From NCBI RefSeq assembly GCF_900110025.1, contig NZ_FOCE01000004.1, positions 124,001 to 188,000 of the forward strand: a stretch of 64,000 nucleotides of DNA, written 5' to 3'. Under the pieces are notes generated by a model, which worked only from the letters and a program-made list of their open reading frames with translations, did not search any database and was not told where the DNA came from. The stretch comes from Gemmobacter aquatilis. Its GTDB lineage: Bacteria; Pseudomonadota; Alphaproteobacteria; Rhodobacterales; Rhodobacteraceae. Of the stretch, positions 41,603 through 50,696 are shown one piece after another (the first letter of the stretch is position 1; every line of letters starts with the position of its first letter). Made by a program: the position numbers and the translations under genes.

Positions 41603-42865
41603 TCAGTGCAGGTTCGGCTGGGCGCCCTGGCCCTTTTCGTCAATCATCAGCCCCTTGCGGAAGCGATCGAAGCGGTAGGCGGTGGCGGTTTCGTGCGGTT
41701 TGTCGGTGGCCAGCAGATGCGCAAAGCACCAGCCCGAGGCCGGGGTAGCCTTGAAGCCGCCATAGCACCAGCCGCCGTTGAAATAGAGCCCGTCGATGTC
41801 GGTCCGGTCGATGATGGGCGAGCCGTCCATCGACATGTCCATGATGCCCCCCCAGGAGCGCAGCAGGCGGGCGCGGCCGATCATCGGCATCAGGCTCATG
41901 CCGCCTTCGGCCACGTCTTCGACCACCGGCATGTTGCCGCGCTGGGCGTAGGAGTTGTAACCGTCGATGTCGCCACCGAACACCAGCCCGCCCTTGTCGG
42001 ACTGGCTGACATAGAAATGGCCCGCGCCATAGGTGATGACACCGTCGATCAGGGGTTTGAGTCCTTCGGAGACGAAGGCTTGCAGCACATGGCTTTCGAT
42101 GGGCAGGCGCATGCCCACATGCGCCATCACGCGCGACGAATTGCCCGCCACCGCGACGCCGACCTTTTTCGCGCCGATGAAGCCGCGCGAGGTATCGACG
42201 CCGGTGACGCGGCCGTTTTCGGTGCGGATGCCGGTGACTTCGCAATTCTGGATCAGGTCCACCCCGCGCTGATCGGCGCCACGGGCATAGCCCCAGGCGA
42301 CCGCATCATGGCGCACGGTGCCGCCGCGCCGCTGGGCCAGACCGCCCTTGATAGGGAAGCGGGCATTGTCGAAGTTCAGGAAGGGATACATCGCCCGCAC
42401 CTGATCGCGGTCCAGCAGGTCTGCATCGGCGCCGTGCAGGATCATCGCATTGCCGCGCCGGGTGTAGGCGTCGCGCTGGGCATCGGTGTGATAGAGGTTG
42501 AGGATGCCGCGCTGGCTGACCATGGCGTTGAAGTTGAAATCCTGCTCCAGCCCCTCCCACAGTTTCAGGCTGAACTCATAGAAGGGTTCGTTGCCGTCGA
42601 GCAGGTAGTTGGAGCGGATGATCGTGGTGTTGCGCCCGACATTGCCGCCGCCGAGATAGCCCTTTTCCAGCACCGCGATGCGCGACTGGTTGAACTGTTT
42701 CGCCAGATAATAGGCGGTGGCCAGCCCATGGCCGCCGCCGCCGATGATGATGAAATCATAGGATTTCTGCGGCTCGGGGTCGCGCCATGCCGGGCGCCAG
42801 CCCTTGTGACCCGTCAGGGCCTCCTTGATCACCCTGAAGCCCGAATAGTGCCCGCTGCCGAACAT
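41603..42865 (-). CDS. mgdA: N-methylglutamate dehydrogenase subunit A (sarcosine oxidase beta-like)
   Basis: A 420-residue FAD-dependent amine oxidoreductase of the SoxB/DadA fold, carrying the amine oxidation site. The FAD motif is IIIGGGGHGLATAYYLA (about 39-55). Further typical segments are LEKGYLGGGNVGRNTTIIRSNY, RHDAVAWGYARGA, and the C-terminal NGGWCYGGFKATPASGW. GGAGAG precedes the ATG. First gene of mgdABCD, reading leftward; 163 bp with two repeat copies separate it from mgdB. Confidence 0.9.
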   Translation of the reverse strand: MFGSGHYSGFRVIKEALTGHKGWRPAWRDPEPQKSYDFIIIGGGGHGLATAYYLAKQFNQSRIAVLEKGYLGGGNVGRNTTIIRSNYLLDGNEPFYEFSLKLWEGLEQDFNFNAMVSQRGILNLYHTDAQRDAYTRRGNAMILHGADADLLDRDQVRAMYPFLNFDNARFPIKGGLAQRRGGTVRHDAVAWGYARGADQRGVDLIQNCEVTGIRTENGRVTGVDTSRGFIGAKKVGVAVAGNSSRVMAHVGMRLPIESHVLQAFVSEGLKPLIDGVITYGAGHFYVSQSDKGGLVFGGDIDGYNSYAQRGNMPVVEDVAEGGMSLMPMIGRARLLRSWGGIMDMSMDGSPIIDRTDIDGLYFNGGWCYGGFKATPASGWCFAHLLATDKPHETATAYRFDRFRKGLMIDEKGQGAQPNLH

Positions 42866-42960
42866 CTGTCTCTCCGTATTCCGTTGTGGCGACTATCGCC
42901 CCGCAGGGCGGTTTTGCGCCATTCATTTCCGACATTGACCCTGCCGGTTCAGACATGGGT

Positions 42961-43800
42961 CTATGATCCCGCCGCAAGGGTGGTGATGCCCGCGAAGGCC
43001 AGCGCCGCACCTGCCGCCTGCAAGGGGCGCAGGCGTTCGGCCAGAAAGCGCCAGGCGAGCAGGATGGTCACCACGCCGAAGCTGGAGGCGGCGATGGCGG
43101 CATATTCGGGGTGCATCTGGCGGCCTGCGGCGGTGACGCAGCCGATGGCGATCACATCCAGCGCGCCGATCAGCCCCATCCAGCGCCATTGCCGCAGCGC
43201 CGGGCGCAGGCTGTCGCGGCGCAGGGCGAGGGCGGCCAGCACCAGCACAAGGGCGGTGAGCCGGGCGAGCAGGGTGGCAGGAAAGGTGCCCGCGATACGG
43301 GCGGCGCCCTGGCTGAGGTGGAAGGTCAGCGCGAAACAGGCGGCGGCGAGGGCGGCCCAGAGGATGGCGCTGCCCCGCGCCGGTTGCGCCGTGCCGGGTT
43401 GGCGCGCAACCAGCGCGATGCCGCCCAGAATCAGCGCCACCGCCAGCCATTCGCGCGCCCCGGGCACCCGCCCCTCGGCCCAGGCCAGCGCCAGCGCGCC
43501 CAGCGGGAAGGCGCCGCAGATCGGCGCCACCAGCCCGACCGGCCCGATCATGAAGGCGCGATACAGCCCGACCGAGGCCAGCGCCAGCGCCGCGCCCGCC
43601 GCCGTGGCCAGTGCGACAGCCTGCGGCGTGACGGCGCCCCAGCCTTCCCATATCGTCAAGGGCAGCAAGAGAATCGCCCCGCTGCCCAAGGCCAGTGCCA
43701 GCAATGGCCCGGTTTCCGCCTTTTGCGAGACGAAGCGCACGAGGAAGTCATGCAGGCCCCAGCCCAAAGCAGCGGCAAGGCCGAGGAAAAGTGAGATCAT
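42961..43800 (-). CDS. EamA/DMT-family transporter
   Basis: A 279-residue membrane protein with about ten hydrophobic helices in two EamA repeats (LFLGLAAALGWGLHDFLVRF at the N terminus, second repeat from about residue 135). ATG at 43800 is chosen, since the frame upstream to 43881 encodes a polar stretch over the tdm control region. Divergent from tdm. Drug/metabolite transporters often export amines or amino acids; its presence beside Tdm suggests export or import of a pathway compound. Substrate unknown. Confidence 0.85.
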   Translation of the reverse strand: MISLFLGLAAALGWGLHDFLVRFVSQKAETGPLLALALGSGAILLLPLTIWEGWGAVTPQAVALATAAGAALALASVGLYRAFMIGPVGLVAPICGAFPLGALALAWAEGRVPGAREWLAVALILGGIALVARQPGTAQPARGSAILWAALAAACFALTFHLSQGAARIAGTFPATLLARLTALVLVLAALALRRDSLRPALRQWRWMGLIGALDVIAIGCVTAAGRQMHPEYAAIAASSFGVVTILLAWRFLAERLRPLQAAGAALAFAGITTLAAGS

Positions 43801-43916
43801 GGACGCTCCATCAGGGTATTTTCCGGCGAAAGGGCTTGCAGGAATTATTCTTGAGGATAAACATTTTTTAACAGCCAGCAACTGCTGCCGCCCGATATTC
43901 CGCTACGGAGGCCCCC

Positions 43917-46283
43917 GTGCTTGACAGCTATCCCCAGATCCGCCCCGGCCCGCCGCGCCCCTCGCGCATCCTGACGCCTGCCAACGTGCGGGCGCAAGCG
44001 GGAAGCGAGCGTTATGACGTGCCGGGCTGTGGCGCCTATCTGATTCCGGTGGCACCGGGCGACCGGCTGACCATCCGCAATGCCGAGGGCGGGCAGGTCT
44101 GCGAGATCTTGGCGGCGGATGGCCGGGGCGTGATCGACGCGGGCGTGATCGGCGCGCAGGCCAATGGCGATGCGCGCGGGCTGAAAGCGCTGCTGCTGGG
44201 CGGCGGGTCGGGCATGGGTGGGCTGCGGCTGGGGCTGGAACGGCGTGGCATTGATCTGGGCCGGGCAGGGGCGGTAGTGCTGTTCGGCAGCGAGACCCCG
44301 GCAGGCACCGAAGAAACTTTCACCGCCACGCGCGACGGGGTGGTGGTGATCGCCGCCCCGGGTGCTGCGATGCAGCCGGGCGCGCAGGATACGGCCACGC
44401 CGCTGGTGGTGACGGTGCAGCGCGCCGCGCTGAAGCTGGTGAAGGGCTTCGATCTGCCCGACCCGCTGGCCGATCCGGTGCTGGATCTGCGGGTGAAATC
44501 GGCCACCGCGCAGGCCTATTTCGTGAAGGCGGGCGACTATATCCAGATCCTCGACGTGGACGGGCGGCAATGCACGGATTTCCAGTGCTTTTCGGCCCGC
44601 AAGCTGGATCAGGGCATCGAACATGCGCTGGATGTGACGACCTCGCGCACCCTGATGGGCCACGCCTATTCGATGCCCGGGTTGCACGCGAAATACTATG
44701 ATCAGGACTGGTTGCCGCTGATCGAGGTGGTGCAGGATACCGTGGGCCGCCACGACGCCTTCGCCATGGCCTGCGCCAGCAAATATTATGACGAGATCGG
44801 CTATCCCGGCCATGTGAACTGTTCCGACAATTTCAACGGCGCGCTGGCGGCGCATGGGGTGGCGCCCCGGCCCGGCTGGATGGCGGTGAACCTGTTCTTC
44901 AACACCGCTATCGACGCGCATGGGGTGCTGATCTCGGATGAGCCGTGGTCGCGCCCCGGCGATTATGTGCTGTTCCGGGCGCTGACCGATCTGATCTGCG
45001 TGTCCAGCGCCTGCCCGGATGACACCTCGCCCGCGAATGGCTGGTATCTGAGCGACATCCATGTGCGCACCTATAGCGGGGCGGAGAAATTCAGCCGCTC
45101 CATCGCCTATCGACCGACCCCTGATGCGGAGCCGAAAATGACCAAGGAAACCGCCTTCCATGCCCGCACGGAAGCGAAAACCCGCAATATGGTGGAATAC
45201 AAGGGATACTGGCTGCCGCAGGTCTACAGCTCCAACGGCACGCTGGAAGAATACTGGGCCTGCCGCGAAAAGGCCGTGGTTCTGGACCTCTCTCCCTTGC
45301 GCAAGTTCGAGGTGACGGGCCCGGATGCCGAGGCGCTGCTGCAATGGACCCTGACGCGCGATGTGAAGAAGCTGAGCGTCGGGCAGGTGGTCTATTCCGC
45401 CATGTGCTACGAACATGGCGGCATGATCGACGACGGCACGCTGTTCCGGCTGGGCCGCGACCAGTTCCGCTGGATCGGCGGCGATGATTACAGCGGCGTC
45501 TGGCTGCGCGAACAGGCCGAAAAGCTGGGGCTGCAGGTGATGGTGCGGTCCTCGACCGACCAGCTTCATAACCTCGCCGTACAGGGCCCCAATTCGCGCG
45601 AGATCATCCGCCGCACGATCTGGACCCCGCCGCACCAGCCGATGATCGAGGAGCTGGGCTGGTTCCGCTTCACCATCGGCCGGATCGGCAGCCCGGACGG
45701 CGCGCCGGTGGTGGTGTCGCGCACCGGCTATACCGGCGAGTTGGGATACGAGATCTTCTGCCACCCGAAAGACGGCGTCGCGGTCTGGGATGCGGTCTGG
45801 GCCAATGGCGCCGATCAGGGCCTGCGCCCGATGGGCCTTGCCGCGCTGGACATGGTGCGCATCGAGGCCGGACTGATCTTTGCTGGCTATGATTTCAGCG
45901 ACCAGACTGACCCGTTCGAGGCAGGCATCGGCTTTACCGTGCCGCTGAAGGGCAAGACCGATGATTTCATCGGGCGCGACGCGCTGATCCGCCGCAAGGA
46001 GCATCCGATGCACAAGCTGGTCGGGCTGGACATCGACGCGGCAGTGGATGTTGGCCATGGCGATGGCGTGCATGTCGGGCGGGCACAGGTGGGGGTCGTC
46101 ACCTCCTCCACCCGCTCGCCGCTGCTGGGCAAGAATATCGCGCTGGCGCGGCTGGATGTGGCCCATGCGGCCGTGGGCGTGCAGGTCGAGGTGGGCAAGC
46201 TGGATGGCCAGCAGAAACGCCTGCCGGCGGTCATCGTGCCGCTCAGCCATTACGACCCGAAGAAAACCCGGCCGCAAAGCTGA
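43917..46283 (+). CDS. tdm: Trimethylamine N-oxide demethylase
   Basis: A 788-residue two-domain enzyme splitting trimethylamine N-oxide into dimethylamine and formaldehyde. The N-terminal DUF1989 domain (about 1-380) holds the zinc site: Cys286, Cys302 and Cys366 have the same spacing as ligands reported for Methylocella Tdm, and Asp221 in QCTDFQC matches its essential Asp. The C-terminal GcvT domain (about 425-788; VVLDLSPLRKFEVTG, SRTGYTGELGYEI) binds tetrahydrofolate and captures the formaldehyde. It starts at GTG after GGAGG (43907-43911). The globin gene overlaps its stop (TGATG). Confidence 0.94.
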   Translation: MLDSYPQIRPGPPRPSRILTPANVRAQAGSERYDVPGCGAYLIPVAPGDRLTIRNAEGGQVCEILAADGRGVIDAGVIGAQANGDARGLKALLLGGGSGMGGLRLGLERRGIDLGRAGAVVLFGSETPAGTEETFTATRDGVVVIAAPGAAMQPGAQDTATPLVVTVQRAALKLVKGFDLPDPLADPVLDLRVKSATAQAYFVKAGDYIQILDVDGRQCTDFQCFSARKLDQGIEHALDVTTSRTLMGHAYSMPGLHAKYYDQDWLPLIEVVQDTVGRHDAFAMACASKYYDEIGYPGHVNCSDNFNGALAAHGVAPRPGWMAVNLFFNTAIDAHGVLISDEPWSRPGDYVLFRALTDLICVSSACPDDTSPANGWYLSDIHVRTYSGAEKFSRSIAYRPTPDAEPKMTKETAFHARTEAKTRNMVEYKGYWLPQVYSSNGTLEEYWACREKAVVLDLSPLRKFEVTGPDAEALLQWTLTRDVKKLSVGQVVYSAMCYEHGGMIDDGTLFRLGRDQFRWIGGDDYSGVWLREQAEKLGLQVMVRSSTDQLHNLAVQGPNSREIIRRTIWTPPHQPMIEELGWFRFTIGRIGSPDGAPVVVSRTGYTGELGYEIFCHPKDGVAVWDAVWANGADQGLRPMGLAALDMVRIEAGLIFAGYDFSDQTDPFEAGIGFTVPLKGKTDDFIGRDALIRRKEHPMHKLVGLDIDAAVDVGHGDGVHVGRAQVGVVTSSTRSPLLGKNIALARLDVAHAAVGVQVEVGKLDGQQKRLPAVIVPLSHYDPKKTRPQS

Positions 46284-46663
46284 TGGCCACCGCGCTCGAT
46301 CATCTTGGCGGGGAAGAGGCGCTGAAAAGCCTCGTCAACCGCTTCTACGATCTGGTGGAAACCGATGCGCAGGGCGCGCAGATCATGGCACTGCATTTCA
46401 AGGGCCATGGTCTGGCGCATGTGCGCGAGGAACAGGTAAATTTCCTGTCCGGCTTCCTCGGCGGGCGGCGGCATTACGCGGAAAAGCACGGGCACATGGA
46501 TGTGCGGCTGCTGCACGACCATGTGCCGATCCGCGCGCAGGATGCCGAAGACTGGCTGGCGCTGATGGATCGCGCGCTGGCCGATTGCGGCCATACCGGC
46601 CCGGAAACCGACCGCATCCGCGCCGCCTTGCGTCGCGTCGCCCTGATGCTGGTCAACCGCTGA
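46283..46663 (+). CDS. Truncated hemoglobin, group II-like globin coupled to tdm
   Basis: A 126-residue 2-over-2 globin. The proximal heme ligand is most likely His78 (VRLLHDHVPI), preceded by the usual FLGGRRHYAEKHGH stretch; Phe21-Tyr22 fill the B-helix positions. It begins on the last base of the tdm stop (TGATG), so its synthesis is coupled to Tdm. A role in oxygen delivery to the three oxygen-using steps nearby, or protection from nitric oxide or peroxide, is possible. Confidence 0.88.
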   Translation: MATALDHLGGEEALKSLVNRFYDLVETDAQGAQIMALHFKGHGLAHVREEQVNFLSGFLGGRRHYAEKHGHMDVRLLHDHVPIRAQDAEDWLALMDRALADCGHTGPETDRIRAALRRVALMLVNR

Positions 46664-46668
46664 TCCGC

Positions 46669-46690
46669 TTTCATCCTGGCCCAAATACTC
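46669..46690 (-). repeat. Dispersed RGTATTT repeat, copy 7
   Basis: Minus strand core GAGTATTTGGGCCAGGATGA, with GC-rich hairpins on its 5' side (46700-46770). It lies between convergent globin and cobF genes. Confidence 0.75.
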
Positions 46691-46787
46691 AAAAAACACC
46701 GGAGCCAAGCGGCCAAAGGCCGCGCAGGCGACAGAAAACAGCGCCGCCGCAGGCGGCTCTGCCGGATCACCGCAAGAACACTGGCGA

Positions 46788-47534
46788 TTACTGTCGGCGC
46801 AGCAGATAGATGTCCATGATCCAGCCCTGCACGGCGCGGGCCGCGGCGCGGCGGGCGAGGATGCGCGGGGTGGCTTCGGCCAGCGGGCCGCTTTCGGTGA
46901 TCTGTTCGGGCATTCCGGCGAAGCCGGCCCACCAGATCGACAGGCCTTCGGGCGGCAGATGCTGGAACGAACATTCGCCGTCCAGCATCACCACGCAGGT
47001 ATCGGTGCCGGGGGGAAAGCCTTCGTCGCGTAACCGGCGCCCGGTGGTGATGACCACGGGGCCGTTGATCTCGTTCAGCGGGATGGCATGGGCGGCGGTC
47101 AGCGCCTGGATCGAGGTGATGCCGGGGATGACTTCGATCTGCGGTGCGGGGCTCAGGCGGGCGGCGATACGCAGGGTGCTGTCATAGAGCGAGGGGTCAC
47201 CCCAGACCAGCAGCGCCACCTTTCCCGCAGGCCCCAGATGGCGGTCGATGGTTTCGGTCCAGACTGTGGCGATGGCCTCGTGCCAGTCATCGACGCGGCG
47301 GCGGTAATCGGCGGTGGCGGCATCGCGGGTCGGCAGGTCGAATTCGGCGATCCGTGTGGTGGGGTTGGACACCACCTCCGCCACGATGGCGCGGCGCAGC
47401 TCGGCCAGATCGGCCTTGCCCGCGCCCTTGCGCGGGATCAGGATCAGGTCGGCACCATTCAGTGCGCGCATCGCCTGACGGGTCAGGTGATCGGGGTTGC
47501 CGGTGCCGATGCCGATGAGACTGAGGGTGATCAT
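46788..47534 (-). CDS. cobF: Precorrin-6A synthase (deacetylating)
   Basis: A 248-residue SAM methyltransferase of the tetrapyrrole methylase fold that methylates C1 of precorrin-5 and releases acetate. The N-terminal LIGIGTGNPDHLT is the CobF form of the substrate loop; VWGDPSLYDSTLRI and PGITSIQALTAAHAIPLNEI follow. CobF occurs only in the aerobic pathway. It lies apart from the main leftward unit, with a dispersed repeat on each side. Confidence 0.93.
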   Translation of the reverse strand: MITLSLIGIGTGNPDHLTRQAMRALNGADLILIPRKGAGKADLAELRRAIVAEVVSNPTTRIAEFDLPTRDAATADYRRRVDDWHEAIATVWTETIDRHLGPAGKVALLVWGDPSLYDSTLRIAARLSPAPQIEVIPGITSIQALTAAHAIPLNEINGPVVITTGRRLRDEGFPPGTDTCVVMLDGECSFQHLPPEGLSIWWAGFAGMPEQITESGPLAEATPRILARRAAARAVQGWIMDIYLLRRQ

Positions 47535-47640
47535 CCGGGGCTCCGGTGCTGCGTCTGGCGGGCTTGTGAAGCGGAGCGGCCTGCGACCGCACGGCTTTGG
47601 GGCACCGGCGCGGGCTGTGCCCGCTTGGTTTCAGGAAGAA

Positions 47641-47661
47641 GGGTATTTAGGCAAAGAAGAA
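47641..47661 (+). repeat. Dispersed RGTATTT repeat, copy 8
   Basis: Core GGGTATTTAGGCAAAGAAGA, the same AAAGAAGAA subtype as copies 1 and 2. It lies between cobF and cbiM. Confidence 0.68.
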
Positions 47662-47704
47662 GGGAGGCCGCTGCGACGCGGGCAGGGCGCCGCAGCGGGC
47701 CGGG

Positions 47705-48382
47705 TCAGGCGGCGGAATGCAGGCGCGGGGTGACGAGGCCGGAGCCTGCCAGACCGCGCGCCGATTTCGCCACGGCGAGCACACCCAGATCGACCAGCGG
47801 CTCGATCAGGACCACCAGCATGTAGGCCGCGCCGAAAGTGCCGACCGAGGCGAAGGTGCTGGCCGAGAAGCCGAGCCCGTAAAACGCCCAGAACGCCACC
47901 CAGGCCACGATCCCCGCCTGATAGGCGGTCGAGAGCGCCAGCGCCTGCCCATAGCGCAGATTAACATAGGCGGTGCCGGGGGCGATCAGGCGTTTGGCCA
48001 ACGCGGCAATGCCGAACAGTGGCACCAGCAAGGTAGTGACGTTCATGCCATATTGCGGCAGGTCGAAGGGCGCGAAGACCAGGCCCTGCAGCAGCAGGCC
48101 AAGCGCCAGCCCGATGGCGGTGGGGGCCGCGCCGAACAGCAGGAACAGGGTGGAGCCGAGGATCAGGTGCACCTCGGACACGCCGACCGGCGCATGGGGC
48201 AGCAGTTCGAAAAAGCTGAACACGGCGGCGGTGGCAAGGGCGCTGCGCGCGGCAAGCGAGGCCAGCCCCTGGTCGCGGATCGCGCCCAGTGCGGTTTTCA
48301 GGGTGAACAGCCCTGCGGTGGTGGCGGTAGCGGCACCCAGCAGCAGTTTGGCCCCGATGACGAGGCCCGGTTCGATATGCAT
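47705..48382 (-). CDS. cbiM: CbiM-type cobalt transport membrane component
   Basis: A 225-residue membrane protein with about six hydrophobic segments. MHIEPGLV carries the N-terminal Met-His used for metal binding by CbiM/NikM proteins, and VGVSEVHLILGSTL and GMNVTTLLVPLFG fit the family. It should bring cobalt into the cell for corrin synthesis. No CbiN, CbiQ or CbiO gene is adjacent, so it either works alone or with distant partners. It lies directly behind a cobalamin riboswitch, with GGAG ahead of the ATG. Confidence 0.88.
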   Translation of the reverse strand: MHIEPGLVIGAKLLLGAATATTAGLFTLKTALGAIRDQGLASLAARSALATAAVFSFFELLPHAPVGVSEVHLILGSTLFLLFGAAPTAIGLALGLLLQGLVFAPFDLPQYGMNVTTLLVPLFGIAALAKRLIAPGTAYVNLRYGQALALSTAYQAGIVAWVAFWAFYGLGFSASTFASVGTFGAAYMLVVLIEPLVDLGVLAVAKSARGLAGSGLVTPRLHSAA

Positions 48383-48431
48383 GGTCGGTCTCCTGTTGCC
48401 GTCACACCCGACGGCTGGAAGTTGCGGTCAC

Positions 48432-48620
48432 ATGCAAGGCCGGTCTCCTGGCTTGCGGGTCTGGGCGCTGCCCCGCCTTCCCGGCCTTTGGGGCCAGTGG
48501 CATCTGGGGGCGCTCTCCGCATACAGTCGCGGGGGCGGCTGGGGTTTCGGGTGCCGCCTGACGGTCCACCCTTCCCCATTCCCGATTATGTCCCGGTGCT
48601 TTGCACCTGTGGGACACCTT
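48432..48620 (-). promoter_or_regulatory. Cobalamin riboswitch controlling cbiM
   Basis: The minus strand shows the B12 box AAGCCAGGAGACCGGCC (48454-48438), the GCCACTGG element (48501-48494), CAGCCGCCCCCGCGACTG and the 5' stem with AATCGGGAA. A hairpin GCCGTC/GACGGC (48398-48415) just ahead of the ribosome site may be the expression platform. A TTGACG at 48657-48652 suggests the promoter. Confidence 0.92.
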
Positions 48621-48672
48621 GCCATCCGGTTGTGCGGGGAAAGGGGCGGGGCGTCAAGTGGGTGTTGTGGGA

Positions 48673-49389
48673 TCAGGGCGCGAGGGGGCCGTAGAGGATC
48701 ACGGCGGGGGTGGTGGAGGTGGCGTCAGCCAGATGGGCGGCGAGGCTGGCGATGGTGAAGCGTTCGACGGTTTGTGCGGGGGTGGAGACGCCATGGGCCA
48801 GCAGGGCGGGTGTTTCGGGTGCAAGGCCCCGGGCGATGAGTTCGGCGGCCAGTGCGGGGAAGGTGCGCTTGCCCATGTAGATCACCGTGGTGGCGCCGGG
48901 ATCGGCCAGCGCGGCCCAGTTCAGGTCTTGCGGCAGGCTGCCGGTGACATCGGCGCCGGTCAGGAACTGCACGCGCCGCGCGGTCAGGCGGCGGGTCAGC
49001 GGGATATGCGCGGCGGCGGCGGTGGCCGAGGCGGCGGTGACGCCGGGGATGATCTCGTAAGGGATGGCACCGGTGTCCAGCGTGGTGGTTTCTTCCTCCA
49101 GCCGACCAAAGATACCGGCATCGCCGGATTTCAGCCGCACCACGCGGGCACCGCTGCGGGCATAGTCGAGCAGCAGCTGGTTGACGTGATCCTGTTTCGC
49201 CGAGGGGCGACCCGCGCGTTTGCCGACCGAGATCAGATCGGCGCCGGGGCGGGCCAGATCAAGGATCGGGCCGGAGCTGAGGTCATCATACAGCACCACA
49301 TCGGCCTGGGCGAGCCGGTTCACCGCCTTGACGGTCAGCAGTTCCGGGTCGCCGGGGCCGGAAGAGACGAAAGAGACGAAACCTGTCAT
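48673..49389 (-). CDS. cobA: Uroporphyrinogen-III C-methyltransferase
   Basis: A 238-residue SAM methyltransferase making precorrin-2 from uroporphyrinogen III, the entry step to corrins. SSGPGDPELLTVKA is the SUMT signature, followed by LKSGDAGIFGRLEEE and IIPGVTAASATAAAAHIPLTRR. The start ATG overlaps the cobB stop (ATGA); the in-frame extension upstream to 49716 lies over cobB. Last gene of the cobL-cobE-cobM-cobB-cobA unit. It lacks the CysG oxidase/chelatase half. Confidence 0.92.
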   Translation of the reverse strand: MTGFVSFVSSGPGDPELLTVKAVNRLAQADVVLYDDLSSGPILDLARPGADLISVGKRAGRPSAKQDHVNQLLLDYARSGARVVRLKSGDAGIFGRLEEETTTLDTGAIPYEIIPGVTAASATAAAAHIPLTRRLTARRVQFLTGADVTGSLPQDLNWAALADPGATTVIYMGKRTFPALAAELIARGLAPETPALLAHGVSTPAQTVERFTIASLAAHLADATSTTPAVILYGPLAP

Positions 49390-50696
49390 GTTGCGCATCC
49401 GATCAGGTGAAAATAGGTGCCGCTGGCATGGCCCCGGCGCGATCCCGTCTCGGCGACGGGGGTGCCGGTTGCGTCCATGACCTGGGCGAGCGGCATATCG
49501 GGTTGGGTGACGATGGTCGAGTAGTGAAATTCGTGGCCGCGCAGGCGGCTGCCTTCCGGCAGGCCGGGCAGCGGGGCTTTGAGGGTGGCGAGGCGGTAGC
49601 CAAGGTGCATCTGGCGTTTCTCGTAAGAGGTGACGAGGCCGAGCAGCCCTGCCATGGGGTGGCGCTGGCCTTTGGCGTCGATCAGCGCCGCGCCAAGGGC
49701 CATATAGCCGCCGCATTCGCCATGGACGGGGCGGGTTTCGGCAAAACGGGCGATTTTCCTGCGAAAAATCGCGGCAGCGCCCAGCTTTCCGGCGTGAAGC
49801 TCGGGGTAGCCGCCGGGCAGCCAGCAGGTATCGGCGCTGTCATCGGGGCCATGGTCGGCGAGCGGCGAGAAGGGCAGGATTTCGGCGCCTTGCGCATGCC
49901 AGTCGGCAAGGAGGTGGGGGTAGATGAACGAGAAGGCCGCGTCCTGTGCCAGGGCGATGCGCTGGCCGGGGGGCGGCGTGCGCGGGGCGGTGCCGGGGCG
50001 GATGGGGCCGGGCCGGGCGGCAGCGCGGATCGCGGCGAGGTCACAATGGCTGGCGATGAAGCTGCCTGCATCTTGCAGGATGCGGGCGAGATCGGGGTTT
50101 TCCTGCGCTTGCACAAGGCCGAGATGGCGTTCGGGCAATTCGATCGAGGCTTTGCGGGGCAGGGCGCCGAAGACCGGGATGCCCGTCTGCGCCATGCCGT
50201 CGCGCACCAGCGCCTCGTGTCGCGGCGAGGCCACGCGGTTGAGGAGGACGCCCGCGATGGTCAGGCCGGGGCGCATCGCCTGAAAGCCAAGCGCGGTGGC
50301 GGCGGCGGATTGCGCCTGACCGGACACGTCGATCACCAGCAGCACCGGCCAGCCGGTGAGCTCGGCCAGATCGGCCGAGGCGCCGATGCCAGTCTCTCCT
50401 TTGGCGGCCACGCCGTCGCACAGGCCCATCGAGCCTTCGGCGAGGATGAGATCGGCCTGATCGGCATTTTCGATCAGGCGGGCGATGCGGGCGGCAGGCA
50501 TGGCCCAGGTGTCGAGGTTGAGCGAGACCCGGCCCGAGGCCGCCGTGTGGAAGGCCGGGTCGATATAGTCGGGGCCGCTTTTGAACGGTTGCACGGCAAG
50601 GCCCGCCGCCCGGAAGGCGGCAAGCAGGCCCAGCGTCACCGTGGTCTTGCCGGTGCCCGAGGCGGGGGCCGAGATGATTAGGCCGGGGATGCTCAT
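49386..50696 (-). CDS. cobB: Hydrogenobyrinic acid a,c-diamide synthase
   Basis: A 436-residue ATP-dependent glutamine amidotransferase that amidates side chains a and c of hydrogenobyrinate. P-loop SGTGKTT (13-19) starts the dethiobiotin-synthetase-like domain. The class I triad-type amidotransferase half shows [10 protein letters not shown] with the nucleophilic Cys and later GHEFHYS. It overlaps its neighbours by ATGA at both ends. Aerobic-pathway order of genes supports CobB over CbiA naming. Confidence 0.93.
   Translation of the reverse strand: MSIPGLIISAPASGTGKTTVTLGLLAAFRAAGLAVQPFKSGPDYIDPAFHTAASGRVSLNLDTWAMPAARIARLIENADQADLILAEGSMGLCDGVAAKGETGIGASADLAELTGWPVLLVIDVSGQAQSAAATALGFQAMRPGLTIAGVLLNRVASPRHEALVRDGMAQTGIPVFGALPRKASIELPERHLGLVQAQENPDLARILQDAGSFIASHCDLAAIRAAARPGPIRPGTAPRTPPPGQRIALAQDAAFSFIYPHLLADWHAQGAEILPFSPLADHGPDDSADTCWLPGGYPELHAGKLGAAAIFRRKIARFAETRPVHGECGGYMALGAALIDAKGQRHPMAGLLGLVTSYEKRQMHLGYRLATLKAPLPGLPEGSRLRGHEFHYSTIVTQPDMPLAQVMDATGTPVAETGSRRGHASGTYFHLIGCAT

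Noticed and set aside
43814-43834. GGGTATTTTCCGGCGAAAGG ahead of tdm as another repeat copy.
   Set aside because: The core start fits but the second half does not match either subtype; kept only as a possible decayed copy.
43845-46277. An 810-codon leftward open frame.
   Set aside because: Antisense to tdm, whose zinc and folate domains are intact.
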